A stretch of DNA of 64,000 bases from Kribbella sandramycini (GCF_013131805.1 NZ_JABJRC010000006.1:186001-250000); one strand, 5' to 3'. Positions 1 to 7,202 are shown, counted from the first letter of the stretch. Notes: a model not told the origin generated them from the letters alone. Translations and numbers: made by a program.

Positions 1-1146
1 ACGCTGCGCTCGCAGCTCGAGCCGGGGCCGGTCCCGATCTACCGCGAGTACTCCGACGAGGTCGCCGAGGCCGATGCGGTGGCGCGCGCGGTGGCCCGCC
101 TGCAGGACGAGGGCGTCCAGTTGCGTGACATCGCCGTCCTGTTCCGGACGAACGCGCAATCGGAGAACTTCGAGCAGGCGCTCGCCGAGCGGAAGCTCCC
201 GGCCGTGTTGAAGGGCGCCGAGCGATTCTTCGAGCGGGCCGAGATCCGGCAGGCCGCCGTCCTGCTGCGCGGTCAGGCCAAGGCCGGCGACCTGTCCGAC
301 GAGCTGGTGACGACGGTGACCAGCGTCCTCGGCGGCGCGGGCTGGACGCCGGAGCCGCCGAGCGGCAAGGGCGCCGTCCGGGACCGGTGGGAGTCGCTGA
401 GCGCGCTGGTGACCATGGCGGGCGACTTCGCCGCCGCGAACCCGACCGCCGGGTTGGCCGAGCTGATGGCCGAGCTGGACCGGCGAGCCTCGATTCAGCA
501 CGCGCCGCTCGCCGAAGGCGTCACGCTGGCGACGCTGCACGCGGCGAAGGGCTTGGAGTGGGAGTGCGTCTTCATCGTCGGCGCCCACGAGGGCACACTG
601 CCGATCAGCTACGCCCAGACGCCCGCCCAGGTGGAGGAGGAGCGGCGGCTGTTCTACGTCGGGGTGACGCGGGCGAAACAGCAGCTGTTCGTGAGCTGGT
701 CGACGTCGCGATCGCCGGGCGGCCGGGGCACCCGCGGTCCGACCCGGTTTCTGGACCCGATCGGCGTCCGGACGTCGCGGCAGCAGCAGCCGGCCTGGGA
801 GCCGTCGACCGATCGCGCCGAGCGTGCGGCCCGGTCCGGGCGGCCGATCCCGAAGTGCCGGGTCTGCGGGCGCGGGCTGCTCGATCCGGGTGCGCGCAAA
901 CTCGGCCGCTGTGAGAGCTGCCCGTCGGCGATCGACCAGAAGCTGTACGACGCGCTGATCGCCTGGCGCACCGAGCAGGCCGAGTCGGAGCGGATGCCGG
1001 CCTTCGTCGTCCTGACCGACGCGACGCTGACCGCGATCGCCGAGACCCGCCCGACGGACGAGTCCGCCCTGCGGCAGATCCCGGGGATCGGGCACGCGAA
1101 GCTGATGAAGTACGGCGAGCAGATCCTGGTGATCTGTACGCGTTAG
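1..1146 (+). CDS. uvrD2: UvrD2-type ATP-dependent DNA helicase, C-terminal part (5' end outside window)
   Basis: Superfamily I 3'-5' DNA helicase acting in DNA repair; only about the last 381 codons are present and the reading frame is open from base 1, so the gene starts upstream. Helicase motifs V and VI are visible around 532-700 (TLHAAKGLEWECVF, then RRLFYVGVTRAKQQLF). A tetracysteine zinc-like motif CxxC...CxxC follows (codons from 856 to 921), and an HRDC domain closes the protein (about 991-1110, containing a QIPGIG helix-hairpin). The tetracysteine plus HRDC tail is what separates mycobacterial-type UvrD2 from UvrD1/PcrA. Its TAG stop overlaps the TAA stop of the convergent AraC gene by two bases. 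In mycobacteria uvrD2 adjoins whiB7; here three genes lie between them. Confidence 0.93.
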   Translation, partial: TLRSQLEPGPVPIYREYSDEVAEADAVARAVARLQDEGVQLRDIAVLFRTNAQSENFEQALAERKLPAVLKGAERFFERAEIRQAAVLLRGQAKAGDLSDELVTTVTSVLGGAGWTPEPPSGKGAVRDRWESLSALVTMAGDFAAANPTAGLAELMAELDRRASIQHAPLAEGVTLATLHAAKGLEWECVFIVGAHEGTLPISYAQTPAQVEEERRLFYVGVTRAKQQLFVSWSTSRSPGGRGTRGPTRFLDPIGVRTSRQQQPAWEPSTDRAERAARSGRPIPKCRVCGRGLLDPGARKLGRCESCPSAIDQKLYDALIAWRTEQAESERMPAFVVLTDATLTAIAETRPTDESALRQIPGIGHAKLMKYGEQILVICTR

Positions 1147-2015
1147 GCCGGCTCGCGGAGGCGGGCGTCCTGGCTGGGCGGCACGCCGTACTGGCGGCGG
1201 TACTCGCGGCTGAACTGGGAGGCGCTGTCGTAGCCGACGCGGTGCGCGACGGTCGCGATGTCGCGCGGCTGGGCGGCGAGTAGCAGGCGCGCCTCCTGGA
1301 GGCGGACCTGCTTCTGGAACTGGATCGGGCTGAGCGCGGTGACGGTCTGGAAGTGCCGGTAGAAGCCGGACGGGCTCATCCCGCTCAGCTTGGCGAGGTC
1401 CTCGACGCGGAACTGCTCGGCGTAGTTCTCGCGGATCCAGCGGGCGGCGCGGGTGATGTGGTTCAGACTGCTGTCCGCCAGGCCGAGCTGCCGGACGGCC
1501 GCGCCCTGATCGCCGGTGATCAGCCGCCAGTGGATCTCCCGCTTGAGCATCGGTGCGAGGACGGCCTGATCTCGCGGGCGCTCGAGCAGGCGGACGAGCC
1601 GGGCCAGGCTGTCGACCAGCTCGTCGGTCAGCTTGCCTACGGCGATCCCCGGGACCGGGCCGGACTGCGGGCGGGGCAGATCGCCGGGACCGGCGTGCAG
1701 CAACAGGTCGGCGATCAATGCGGGCTCCAGCACGACCGCCATGCCGAGTGCGGGCTCGCTGACCGTCGCATCGACGAAGTGCCCGGTCACTGGCAGATCG
1801 ACCGAGGCGACCAGGTAGTCGCCCGGCCGGTACAGATGCACCCGCTCACCCACGGCCAGCCGCTTGGCTCCCTCGACCAGCACCGCCAGCACCACGCCTG
1901 ACATCGACGGGGAGGGCGGCCCGGACTGCTCGATCCGCGCGATGTGCAGCCCGTCGATCGCCGTCCGGTCGTCCGGCCGCACGTGCTTCCGCAGCAGGGC
2001 TCGCAACTCGTCCAT
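1143..2015 (-). CDS. AraC-family transcriptional regulator (AraC_N plus double HTH)
   Basis: 290-residue regulator. The first ~170 residues look like the AraC_N ligand-sensing domain of the YqhC/CmrA-like group. Residues ~190-285 form the double helix-turn-helix (AARWIRENYAEQFRVEDLA, then a second helix pair with VAHRVGYDSASQFSREYRR). The start at 2015 gives the usual family length; an in-frame ATG at 2033 is an alternative, and the frame is open much further upstream without homology. It is divergent from the monooxygenase and esterase genes at 2127-3396, and only about 110 bp separate the starts, so it probably controls that pair in response to a small electrophile or aromatic compound. That regulatory link is inferred from gene order. 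Confidence 0.88.
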   Translation of the reverse strand: MDELRALLRKHVRPDDRTAIDGLHIARIEQSGPPSPSMSGVVLAVLVEGAKRLAVGERVHLYRPGDYLVASVDLPVTGHFVDATVSEPALGMAVVLEPALIADLLLHAGPGDLPRPQSGPVPGIAVGKLTDELVDSLARLVRLLERPRDQAVLAPMLKREIHWRLITGDQGAAVRQLGLADSSLNHITRAARWIRENYAEQFRVEDLAKLSGMSPSGFYRHFQTVTALSPIQFQKQVRLQEARLLLAAQPRDIATVAHRVGYDSASQFSREYRRQYGVPPSQDARLREPA

Positions 2016-2126
2016 CTCCCGATTCCACCGCATTTTGGAGAATCGTGCAAGGACTCCGGATCTTTGCGCTACCAGAGCGGGCGATCGCGCCGATGGAATA
2101 GGAGAAACAAACCAAAGGAGAATCTC

Positions 2127-2444
2127 ATGACCGCCGGCTACGGCTTCACTTCCACCGTCACCGCCCAGCCGGGCAAGGGCGATGATCTGGTCGCCCTCCT
2201 CCGCACTGCCCTCGATCCGGGCAACCCTGGCTCCTCCGAGTACTGCCTGCTCTTCCTCATCTCCCAGTCCGCCGCCAACCCCGACGTCGTCTTCGTCGCC
2301 GAAGGATGGACGTCGGAGGCGGACCACCACCGCATCTTCGCCACCCCCGCGGCCCAGGCCATCGTCGCCGCCACCCAGCAGTTGGCCGCCGACGCCACTC
2401 CCTACACCGACTTCGTCCCCCGCGCCGCCAAATCCACCCTCTGA
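2127..2444 (+). CDS. Antibiotic biosynthesis monooxygenase (ABM) domain protein
   Basis: 105-residue protein with the dimeric ferredoxin-like ABM fold, as in cofactor-independent quinol monooxygenases (YgiN type) and related small enzymes. Visible features are an N-terminal beta strand (YGFTSTVTAQPGKGDDLVAL), a central FVAEGWTSEADHHRIF strand-helix matching the 'e.W.s.ea...H' region of the family, and a C-terminal ~20 residue tail. AAGGAG at 2115-2120 fixes the ATG at 2127. The hydrolase starts 13 nt downstream, so the two are probably co-transcribed. The likely role is oxidation of a quinol or aromatic substrate in a small detoxification cassette under the divergent AraC regulator; the substrate cannot be read from the sequence. 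Confidence 0.82.
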   Translation: MTAGYGFTSTVTAQPGKGDDLVALLRTALDPGNPGSSEYCLLFLISQSAANPDVVFVAEGWTSEADHHRIFATPAAQAIVAATQQLAADATPYTDFVPRAAKSTL

Positions 2445-2457
2445 AAGGTCACCTGCC

Positions 2458-3396
2458 ATGCCCCTGCACCCAGCTCTGAACCCTGAACTCGAATCCCTCC
2501 TGGCCGACTTCCCCTTGATCCCCGAAGTCACCCCCGCCGTCCTGCCCGCCATGCGCCAGGCCTCTGCTCTCCCGCCCGGCCAACTCCTCGCCAACCAGCC
2601 ACTGACCCGCACCGACCACACCACCCCAGCCCCCGACGGCCACCTCGTCCCGCTCACAGTCCTGACTCCTACGGTCGCGAGCGGTGCTTGTGTGGTGTGG
2701 CTGCATGGGGGCGGGATGATCCTGGGGGACCGGTTCTCGCAGATCGATATCCCGCTCGAGTGGCTGGCGGAGCTCGGGGTGGTCGTGGTGACGGTCGAGT
2801 ATCGGCTGGCGCCGGAGTTCGGCGGGAGTACGCCGGTGCGGGACGCGTACGCCGGGCTGTGCTGGGTGGCCGAGCACGCGGCGGAGCTGGGGGTGGATCC
2901 GGAGCGGATCGTGGTGGCCGGGATCAGCGCGGGTGGCGGGCTGGCGGCTGGGGTGACGCTGCTGGCTCGTGATCTGGGCGGGCCGGCGATCGCGGCTCAG
3001 GTGCTGATCTGCCCGATGCTCGACCACCGCAACGACACCGTGTCGAGCCGTCAGTACGCCGGGGTGCCGAGCGTGTGGACGCCGGAGACCAACCGGTTCG
3101 CGTGGGGCGCAGTGCTCGGTGCGGCGCCGGACGACGTCCCGGCGTACGTCTCACCGGCGCTGGCCGACGACCTGGCCGGGCTGCCGGCGACGTACGTCGA
3201 CGCCGGGAGCGCGGAGGTGTTCCGGGACGAGGACGTCGCCTACGCGAGCCGGATCTGGGCCGCCGGGGGAGAGGCTGAGCTGCACGTGTGGGCCGGCGGG
3301 TTCCACGGGTTCGACGCGATGTTCCCGGCGACGGCGCTCGGCGCGGCCGCCCGGACGACGCGGACCCGGTGGTTGGCCGGCGTTCTGGCGCGGTGA
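2458..3396 (+). CDS. Alpha/beta hydrolase, hormone-sensitive-lipase family esterase
   Basis: 312-residue cytoplasmic carboxylesterase of the HSL/type IV group. The oxyanion-hole motif HGGG is at about residues 83-86 (WLHGGGMILGD), the nucleophile elbow is GISAGG, the acid is in DAGSAEVFRDED and the catalytic His is in GGFHGFD, so the triad is complete. The length is normal for the family. It begins just after the ABM gene, with an AAAGG-type ribosome site overlapping that gene's stop, and is probably translated from the same mRNA. Codon choice changes at about 2690: the first 80 codons are C-rich in third positions and the remainder is G-rich, but the frame is intact throughout. Confidence 0.9.
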   Translation: MPLHPALNPELESLLADFPLIPEVTPAVLPAMRQASALPPGQLLANQPLTRTDHTTPAPDGHLVPLTVLTPTVASGACVVWLHGGGMILGDRFSQIDIPLEWLAELGVVVVTVEYRLAPEFGGSTPVRDAYAGLCWVAEHAAELGVDPERIVVAGISAGGGLAAGVTLLARDLGGPAIAAQVLICPMLDHRNDTVSSRQYAGVPSVWTPETNRFAWGAVLGAAPDDVPAYVSPALADDLAGLPATYVDAGSAEVFRDEDVAYASRIWAAGGEAELHVWAGGFHGFDAMFPATALGAAARTTRTRWLAGVLAR

Positions 3397-3438
3397 TTGC
3401 ACGAAGGTGCAAACGTCCGCAAACCTGTTGCCAGCCTG

Positions 3439-3495
3439 GGCAGACAGGGCGCATGGTTGTACTTCGTACTGCTGTCTGCTGCTGGCAGACAGGGC
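3439..3495. repeat. Repeat trio able to form two mutually exclusive hairpins
   Basis: GGCAGACAGGGC occurs at 3439-3450 and again at 3484-3495, and its core complement CTGTCTGC lies between them at 3472-3479. The middle element can pair with either flank (8 bp each), but not both. No T-run follows, so it is not an obvious terminator. It lies between the esterase stop and the putative whiB7 promoter. No gene is visible in the rest of 3397-3620. Confidence 0.6.
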
Positions 3496-3620
3496 ACTTA
3501 GGTGACAGAGGCAACGATTCCGGAGCGTGCGACAGGCGCATCGGAGCGTGGTGGGAGCCTGCGGCGGCAACCGATTTCGGATGCCGACGCGGCAACTTCC
3601 GGCCAAGTTCCCGAACCTGC

Positions 3621-3661
3621 CAATAAATAGTTTGCGGCCTTCGCGGACGACAGCGTACTGT
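3621..3661 (+). promoter_or_regulatory. Putative whiB7 promoter with AT-rich WhiB7 site
   Basis: An unusually AT-rich block (CAATAAATAGT, 3621-3631) immediately precedes a -35-like TTGCGG (3632-3637). A TANNNT -10 (TACTGT, 3656-3661) follows after an 18-bp spacer. WhiB7 is known to activate promoters carrying an AT-rich motif just upstream of -35, including its own, via its AT-hook. The position, about 90 nt before the leader ORF, fits autoregulation. Confidence 0.5.
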
Positions 3662-3752
3662 TCTTTCTGCGGTCGAAGGCTGGCCGAAAACTTCAAACAA
3701 CCATAGCGATCGAGCCAACAGCCCGCTTCGCCACAACGAGAGGAGGTGCCCA

Positions 3753-3953
3753 GTGATCACCATCAACGCCATCAAGAAGCCGTTCAGCGACGTCTTCGCG
3801 CTGCCGTGCGCGCCGATCCAGGGTGCCTCGCCGCGACCGCACGTCGCGACCGTTGTGTCCATGGCGCCCAGTGCCGTCCTGTCTCAGGGCGGAGCTGTCG
3901 CTGATGTGAAGTACGGCGGTTCGGGTTCTCGAGCATGGAGTCCACCGGTCTGA
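3753..3953 (+). CDS. whiB7 upstream leader ORF (uORF, 66 aa)
   Basis: A short open frame in the whiB7 5' leader, starting GTG at 3753 behind a strong AGAGGAGG ribosome site (3739-3746) and ending TGA at 3951-3953. The peptide has no recognisable domain. Its position, with the stop 24 nt before the intrinsic terminator stem, is that of the regulatory uORF described for whiB7/wblC genes, where impaired translation by ribosome-targeting drugs switches off premature termination. Its last codons (3923-3931) overlap the proposed antiterminator strand and its stop codon lies inside a small hairpin, so ribosome position could decide which structure forms. I regard it as regulatory rather than as an enzyme or structural protein. 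Confidence 0.7.
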   Translation: MITINAIKKPFSDVFALPCAPIQGASPRPHVATVVSMAPSAVLSQGGAVADVKYGGSGSRAWSPPV

Positions 3954-3991
3954 CGCAAGTCAGACCCGGCACCTCCAGGCCGCGGGAACCC
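3923..3991 (+). promoter_or_regulatory. Proposed antiterminator pairing and stop-codon hairpin in the whiB7 leader
   Basis: GGGTTCTCG (3923-3931, inside the uORF) can pair with CGGGAACCC (3983-3991, the left arm of the terminator): 9 bp including one G-U. Between them a perfect 8-bp stem, GGTCTGAC (3947-3954) with GTCAGACC (3959-3966), carries a GCAA tetraloop and contains the uORF stop codon. A ribosome finishing the uORF would cover 3923-3931 and free the terminator; a ribosome stalled earlier would permit antitermination. The pairing is read directly; the mechanism is inferred from known whiB7 biology. Confidence 0.55.
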
Positions 3992-4020
3992 ACCAAAGGG
4001 TCCCGCGGCCCTTTTGTTTG
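3978..4020 (+). terminator. Intrinsic attenuator terminator upstream of whiB7
   Basis: Stem GGCCGCGGGAACCC (3978-3991) with GGGTCCCGCGGCC (3998-4010): 13 bp with one bulged A and a 6-nt loop, followed by CTTTTGTTTG. This is the best canonical Rho-independent terminator in the window. It lies after the uORF and about 85 nt before whiB7, as expected for transcription attenuation of that gene. Confidence 0.9.
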
Positions 4021-4103
4021 TCCCCCACAGTTTGGCGGCCAGCACCCGCTGACCGTTCAAAGACAGCAAGAGATCAGCACCAAGTCACTGGGAGGTGACC
4101 GGA

Positions 4104-4391
4104 ATGAGCGTTAGCTTCCTCGATGTTTTCGCCGAGGTTGCAACGTCGCAGGACCTGCCCTGTCGGTCCTACGCGCCAGAACTCTTCTTCGCCGAATCGC
4201 CGGCGGATGTCGAGTACGCGAAGTCGCTGTGTTCCACCTGCCCCCTCCAGGCCGAGTGCCTGGCCGGCGCCCTCGAGCGCTCGGAGCCCTGGGGTGTCTG
4301 GGGCGGCCAGCTCTTCGTCCAGGGAGCGGTGGTCGCGCGCAAGCGGCCTCGTGGACGTCCCCGCAAGAACGACTCCATGACCGCAGCCTGA
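4104..4391 (+). CDS. whiB7: WhiB7 redox-sensitive transcriptional activator of intrinsic antibiotic resistance
   Basis: 95-residue [4Fe-4S] Wbl protein that binds the primary sigma factor and activates resistance genes (in relatives: efflux pumps, erm, eis). The four cluster cysteines are C20, C43, C46 and C52 (CxxC at 43-46). The EPWGVWGG turn is at 61-68, and a basic AT-hook RGRPRK at 83-88 near the C-terminus identifies WhiB7 rather than another Wbl. GGAGG at 4091-4095 places the start at ATG 4104; the in-frame GTG at 4095 overlaps that ribosome site and is unlikely. The upstream leader has a uORF and attenuator. Position near uvrD2 is conserved, although the AraC cassette now separates them. 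Confidence 0.95.
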   Translation: MSVSFLDVFAEVATSQDLPCRSYAPELFFAESPADVEYAKSLCSTCPLQAECLAGALERSEPWGVWGGQLFVQGAVVARKRPRGRPRKNDSMTAA

Positions 4392-4452
4392 CTCCAGATC
4401 CGAATCGAGACCACGAACCATGTCGACCCAGACTTTTCGCAGGAGAACTGAA

Positions 4453-4638
4453 ATGCATTTACTTCACGAAGATCTCGCCCGTGCTCATCAACAGTCGTTC
4501 CTGAACGACGCGGAGCAGAACCGGCGCTTCCGTCTCGCTCACCAGATCGAGCGAGCACAGAAGCAAGCCGCCCGGGCCAGCCGCCGAGCGGAGCGAGCCA
4601 GCGCGCGTGCGCGGATCGCCCTCGCTCGCCTGGTGTGA
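4453..4638 (+). CDS. Small basic helical protein of unknown function
   Basis: 61-residue protein starting at ATG 4453 behind AGGAG (4441-4445). It is strongly helical and Arg/Ala/Gln-rich (for example RAQKQAARASRRAERASARA) with no Cys or membrane segment, so a short amphipathic or coiled-coil, nucleic-acid-binding type peptide is possible. It follows whiB7 by 61 bp on the same strand and could be read through from it. I do not recognise a named family; small proteins of this type are frequent next to actinobacterial regulators. Confidence 0.6.
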   Translation: MHLLHEDLARAHQQSFLNDAEQNRRFRLAHQIERAQKQAARASRRAERASARARIALARLV

Positions 4639-4663
4639 ACACCAACAACACCTTCGCCCACCC

Positions 4664-4750
4664 GGCCGGTCCGTCAGGAGGACCGGCCAGGTAGGCGCCA
4701 CAGCCTGACCAGCTGAAACCAGGGGCGGCACCCAACCAGGCGCCGCCCCT
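4664..4750 (+). terminator. Two consecutive GC hairpins after the whiB7 unit
   Basis: First stem GGCCGGTCC (4664-4672) with GGACCGGCC (4680-4688), loop 7 nt. Second stem AGGGGCGGC (4721-4729) with GCCGCCCCT (4742-4750), loop 12 nt. Neither has a T-run, as is common for actinobacterial terminators. They end the whiB7 / small-protein transcript before the low-complexity tract. Confidence 0.6.
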
Positions 4751-4757
4751 CACCATT

Positions 4758-4912
4758 CCCCCGCCCCCGCCCCCGCCCCCGCCCCCGCCCGCTCCCGCGC
4801 TCCCGCTCCCGCTCCCGCGCTCTCGCGCCCGCGCTCTCGCGCCCCGCGCTCTCGCGCCCCGCGCTCCCGCGCCCTCGCTCTCGCGCTCTCGCGTCCCGCT
4901 CCCCGCTCGTCG
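4758..4912. repeat. Low-complexity CCCCCG and GCTCTCGC repeat tract
   Basis: Five perfect CCCCCG hexamers (4758-4787) run into about 125 bp of imperfect GCTCCC / GCTCTCGCGCCCC units. The minus strand carries five G5 runs and is a strong G-quadruplex candidate. Minus-strand reading gives only Arg-Glu-Gly-Ser simple-sequence peptide, so I see no gene here. Confidence 0.85.
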
Positions 4913-4938
4913 CGTTTGCTGGGCTGACCCAGCAACTT

Positions 4939-4974
4939 GTGGGTGGGCAAGCCGCTGGCGATTGGCCCACCCAC
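4939..4974 (-). terminator. Inverted repeat downstream of the Nudix gene
   Basis: GTGGGTGGGC (4939-4948) is perfectly complementary to GCCCACCCAC (4965-4974), with a 16-nt loop. It lies about 70 bp past the stop of the minus-strand Nudix gene and may end its transcript. No gene is seen in 4639-5041 apart from the hairpins and the repeat tract. Confidence 0.45.
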
Positions 4975-5041
4975 CTGATCGTGGGCCGGCTAGGCAAAGG
5001 GGCTGGGTCGGCTAGGGAAAGCGGGTGGGACGGGTGGTGGG

Positions 5042-5581
5042 TCAGCTAGGGGGATGGGGGTGGTTGAGGAGGGCCTGTTGGAGGCCGACGAGGGTGATGG
5101 CGGAGACGATCTCGCGGCGTGCGATCAGGGCTGGTACGTCGGCGAGTGGGATCCACTCGATGCGGTCGGACTCGTTGCGTTCGGTCGGGTCGCCGATCCG
5201 GGTGGCGCTTGTCGCGCGGAAGACGTGGTGGACGGCGTCCATGATTCCGGCGCCCGGCTGGGAGCGGATCAGCTCGGTCAGCGGCCCAGGCCGCCAGCCG
5301 GTCTCCTCCTCGACCTCGCGGGCGGCCGCGGCGATCGGCGCCTCGCCGGCCTCGACGATGCCCATCGGCAGCTCCCAGGCCCAGGTGTCGGTGAGGAAGC
5401 GGTGCCGCCAGAGCAGCAGCACCTGGTCGTCGGCGTTCGTCACGACCGCGGCGGCGACGTCGCTGAGCCGGACGGCGTCGTACGGGACCCGCTCGCCGTC
5501 CGGCTGCTCGACGTCCAGCCGCCGGACGCTCAGCCAGGGGCTCGACCAGAGTTCATGTTCCGCGTGGATTCGCCAGCGCAC
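5042..5581 (-). CDS. Nudix hydrolase, ADP-ribose pyrophosphatase-like
   Basis: 179-residue Nudix protein. The Nudix box is complete: G-x5-E-x7-REVEEETGW starting at the GIVEAGE segment in the middle of the protein, which supplies the Mg-binding glutamates. The spacing and the following GIMDAVHHVFRA segment resemble the ADP-ribose/NDP-sugar pyrophosphatase group (NudF type), which hydrolyses nucleoside diphosphate derivatives. The start is GTG at 5581. It is divergent from the small zinc-ribbon gene (19 bp apart). Substrate assignment is tentative because Nudix specificity is not readable from the box alone. Confidence 0.88.
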   Translation of the reverse strand: MRWRIHAEHELWSSPWLSVRRLDVEQPDGERVPYDAVRLSDVAAAVVTNADDQVLLLWRHRFLTDTWAWELPMGIVEAGEAPIAAAAREVEEETGWRPGPLTELIRSQPGAGIMDAVHHVFRATSATRIGDPTERNESDRIEWIPLADVPALIARREIVSAITLVGLQQALLNHPHPPS

Positions 5582-5599
5582 GGGGTGCAGACTACTGCC

Positions 5600-5767
5600 A
5601 TGGCAAGAGCTACCTGTGCGCTGTGCGGCCGGCAGGCCGACACCGAGGACACCCCGCTGACCTGGGCCACCTCCGTCGAGGGCGGCCGCAAGCTGCTGTA
5701 CTGCGACTCCTGCGCGCGCGAGAACGTCCGCGGTATCGAGGGCAAGCTGGACGCCGTCTACTGGTGA
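5600..5767 (+). CDS. Small zinc-ribbon-like protein (55 aa)
   Basis: A short gene with two cysteine pairs, CALC near the N-terminus (residues 6-9) and CDSC at about 36-39, spaced as in a zinc ribbon. It starts ATG at 5600 and ends four bases before the convergent ABC1 kinase stop. It is conserved-looking, charged and soluble, with no known enzymatic motif; a structural or nucleic-acid-binding role is possible. It shares a 19-bp divergent region with the Nudix gene, so one or both transcripts must be nearly leaderless. Confidence 0.7.
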   Translation: MARATCALCGRQADTEDTPLTWATSVEGGRKLLYCDSCARENVRGIEGKLDAVYW

Positions 5768-5771
5768 CCCC

Positions 5772-7082
5772 TCAGTCGGTGAAGCCGGGGAGCAGCTCCT
5801 CCAGGACGCCGCGGAACGGCGCCTCCGCCTCGAGCTGCGAGAGCACCGCCATCCCGCCGATCCAGACCCGATGGATCAGCACGTACGACGGCGGCAGGTT
5901 GAGCTTGAACGCGAGGGTCGCGTTCGGTGAGCGGAAGTCGCTGGTCCGGTTCGCCTGGGCGCGCATCCACTCCCGGCTGAACTGGAAGCTCTCCTCCCGG
6001 GCCGGCTCCGCGAACGGCGCCAGGTAGTCCATCAGCTGCTCGGGGTCGATCTCCATCCGGGGCTTGATGAATCCCTCCTCGACCAGGCCGTCCCGGACCG
6101 AGACCGCATCGCCGCTCAGCGAGATCCGCAGCAGCCGCCCGATCGCCGGCGGCAGCCCGTCGGGGAGCCGGGCGCAGAGGCCGAAGTCGACGACGCCGAG
6201 GCGGCCGTCCGGCATCACGCGGAAGTTCCCCGGATGCGGGTCGGAGTGCAGCAGCCCGGCGTACTTCGGGCCGCTGAACAGGAACCGCGCGTACTTCAGG
6301 CCGATCGCGTTCCGCTCCTCGCGGGTGCCCTCGGCGATGTACGACGACAGCGGGCGGCCCTCGATCCACTCCGAGACGATGACCGTCGGGGAGTGCTTGA
6401 TGACGCGCGGGACGACGAACTCCGGGTGGTCCTTGAAGGCGTCGGCGTACTGCTGCTGGGCCTGGGACTCGCGGTCGTAGTCGAGCTCCTCGCCGATCCG
6501 CTCCTGGAGCTCGGCGATCAGCGGCTTCATGTCCATCCCGGGGACGAGCGCGCCGAAGGAGCGGGCGAACCGGCCGAGCTGGCGCAGGTCCGCGCGCAGG
6601 GCCTCGGCGGCGCCCGGGTACTGCAGTTTGACCGCGACCTCGCGGCCGTCCTTCAGGATGCCGCGGTGCACCTGGCCGATCGACGCGGCCGCGGCCGGTT
6701 TGTCGCTGAACTCGGTGAACCGGTCCCGCCAGCGTTTGCCGAGCTCCCGGGACAGGATCGTGTCCACGGTCGCGATCGGCATCGGGGGCGCGGAGTCCTG
6801 CAGTTTGGTCAGTGTGGCCCGGTACGGCGCCGCGAGCTCCTCGGGCATCGCCGCTTCCATCAGGCTCAGCATCTGCCCGAACTTCATCGCGCCGCCCTTG
6901 AGCTCGCCCAGGACGGCGAACAGCTGCTCGGCCGTCCGGCGCTGGAACTCGGCGAGCACGGCCTCGGCGGGCGCGCCGCCGATCCGCTTGCCCAGGCCGA
7001 CCGTCGCCCGGCCGGCGGCGCCCAGGGGCAGGCTGGCGAGTTTCGCGGTCCGGCTCAGCGCCTTGCGGGGGAGATCCGACAC
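5772..7082 (-). CDS. ABC1/ADCK (UbiB-like) atypical kinase
   Basis: 436-residue member of the ABC1 protein-kinase-like family. The family hallmarks are visible: KxGQ motif (KFGQMLS, about residues 66-72), the Ala-rich nucleotide loop AAAASIGQVH, the VAIK-equivalent lysine in VAVKLQYP, the catalytic loop HSDPHPGNF and the metal-binding VDFG. The corresponding mycobacterial gene next to whiB7 (Rv3197) is WhiB7-regulated and contributes to macrolide tolerance, so a similar role is plausible, although here the gene points away from whiB7. The start is GTG at 7082. It ends against the zinc-ribbon gene. Confidence 0.9.
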   Translation of the reverse strand: MSDLPRKALSRTAKLASLPLGAAGRATVGLGKRIGGAPAEAVLAEFQRRTAEQLFAVLGELKGGAMKFGQMLSLMEAAMPEELAAPYRATLTKLQDSAPPMPIATVDTILSRELGKRWRDRFTEFSDKPAAAASIGQVHRGILKDGREVAVKLQYPGAAEALRADLRQLGRFARSFGALVPGMDMKPLIAELQERIGEELDYDRESQAQQQYADAFKDHPEFVVPRVIKHSPTVIVSEWIEGRPLSSYIAEGTREERNAIGLKYARFLFSGPKYAGLLHSDPHPGNFRVMPDGRLGVVDFGLCARLPDGLPPAIGRLLRISLSGDAVSVRDGLVEEGFIKPRMEIDPEQLMDYLAPFAEPAREESFQFSREWMRAQANRTSDFRSPNATLAFKLNLPPSYVLIHRVWIGGMAVLSQLEAEAPFRGVLEELLPGFTD

Positions 7083-7150
7083 GTTCCCATTCTGTCGGGT
7101 GACCCAAGCCGGGGCTGCGCCGGGGGCCCGATTGCGGTCCGGAATACCGT

Positions 7151-7190
7151 CGGGGCGGTGACGGACCGTGTTCGATCCGTCACCGCCCCG
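7151..7190 (-). terminator. Perfect 15-bp hairpin after the DUF5679 gene
   Basis: CGGGGCGGTGACGGA (7151-7165) pairs perfectly with TCCGTCACCGCCCCG (7176-7190), loop 10 nt. It lies 13 bp past the stop of the minus-strand DUF5679 gene and just upstream of the ABC1 kinase start, so it separates the two transcripts. Confidence 0.75.
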
Positions 7191-7202
7191 CGGTGTGGTG
7201 CG

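Noticed and set aside
4674-4997. Arg-Glu-Gly-Ser repeat protein on the minus strand
   Set aside because: Produced by the CCCCCG/GCTCTCGC simple repeats; two frames give similar nonsense and no plausible start context is seen.
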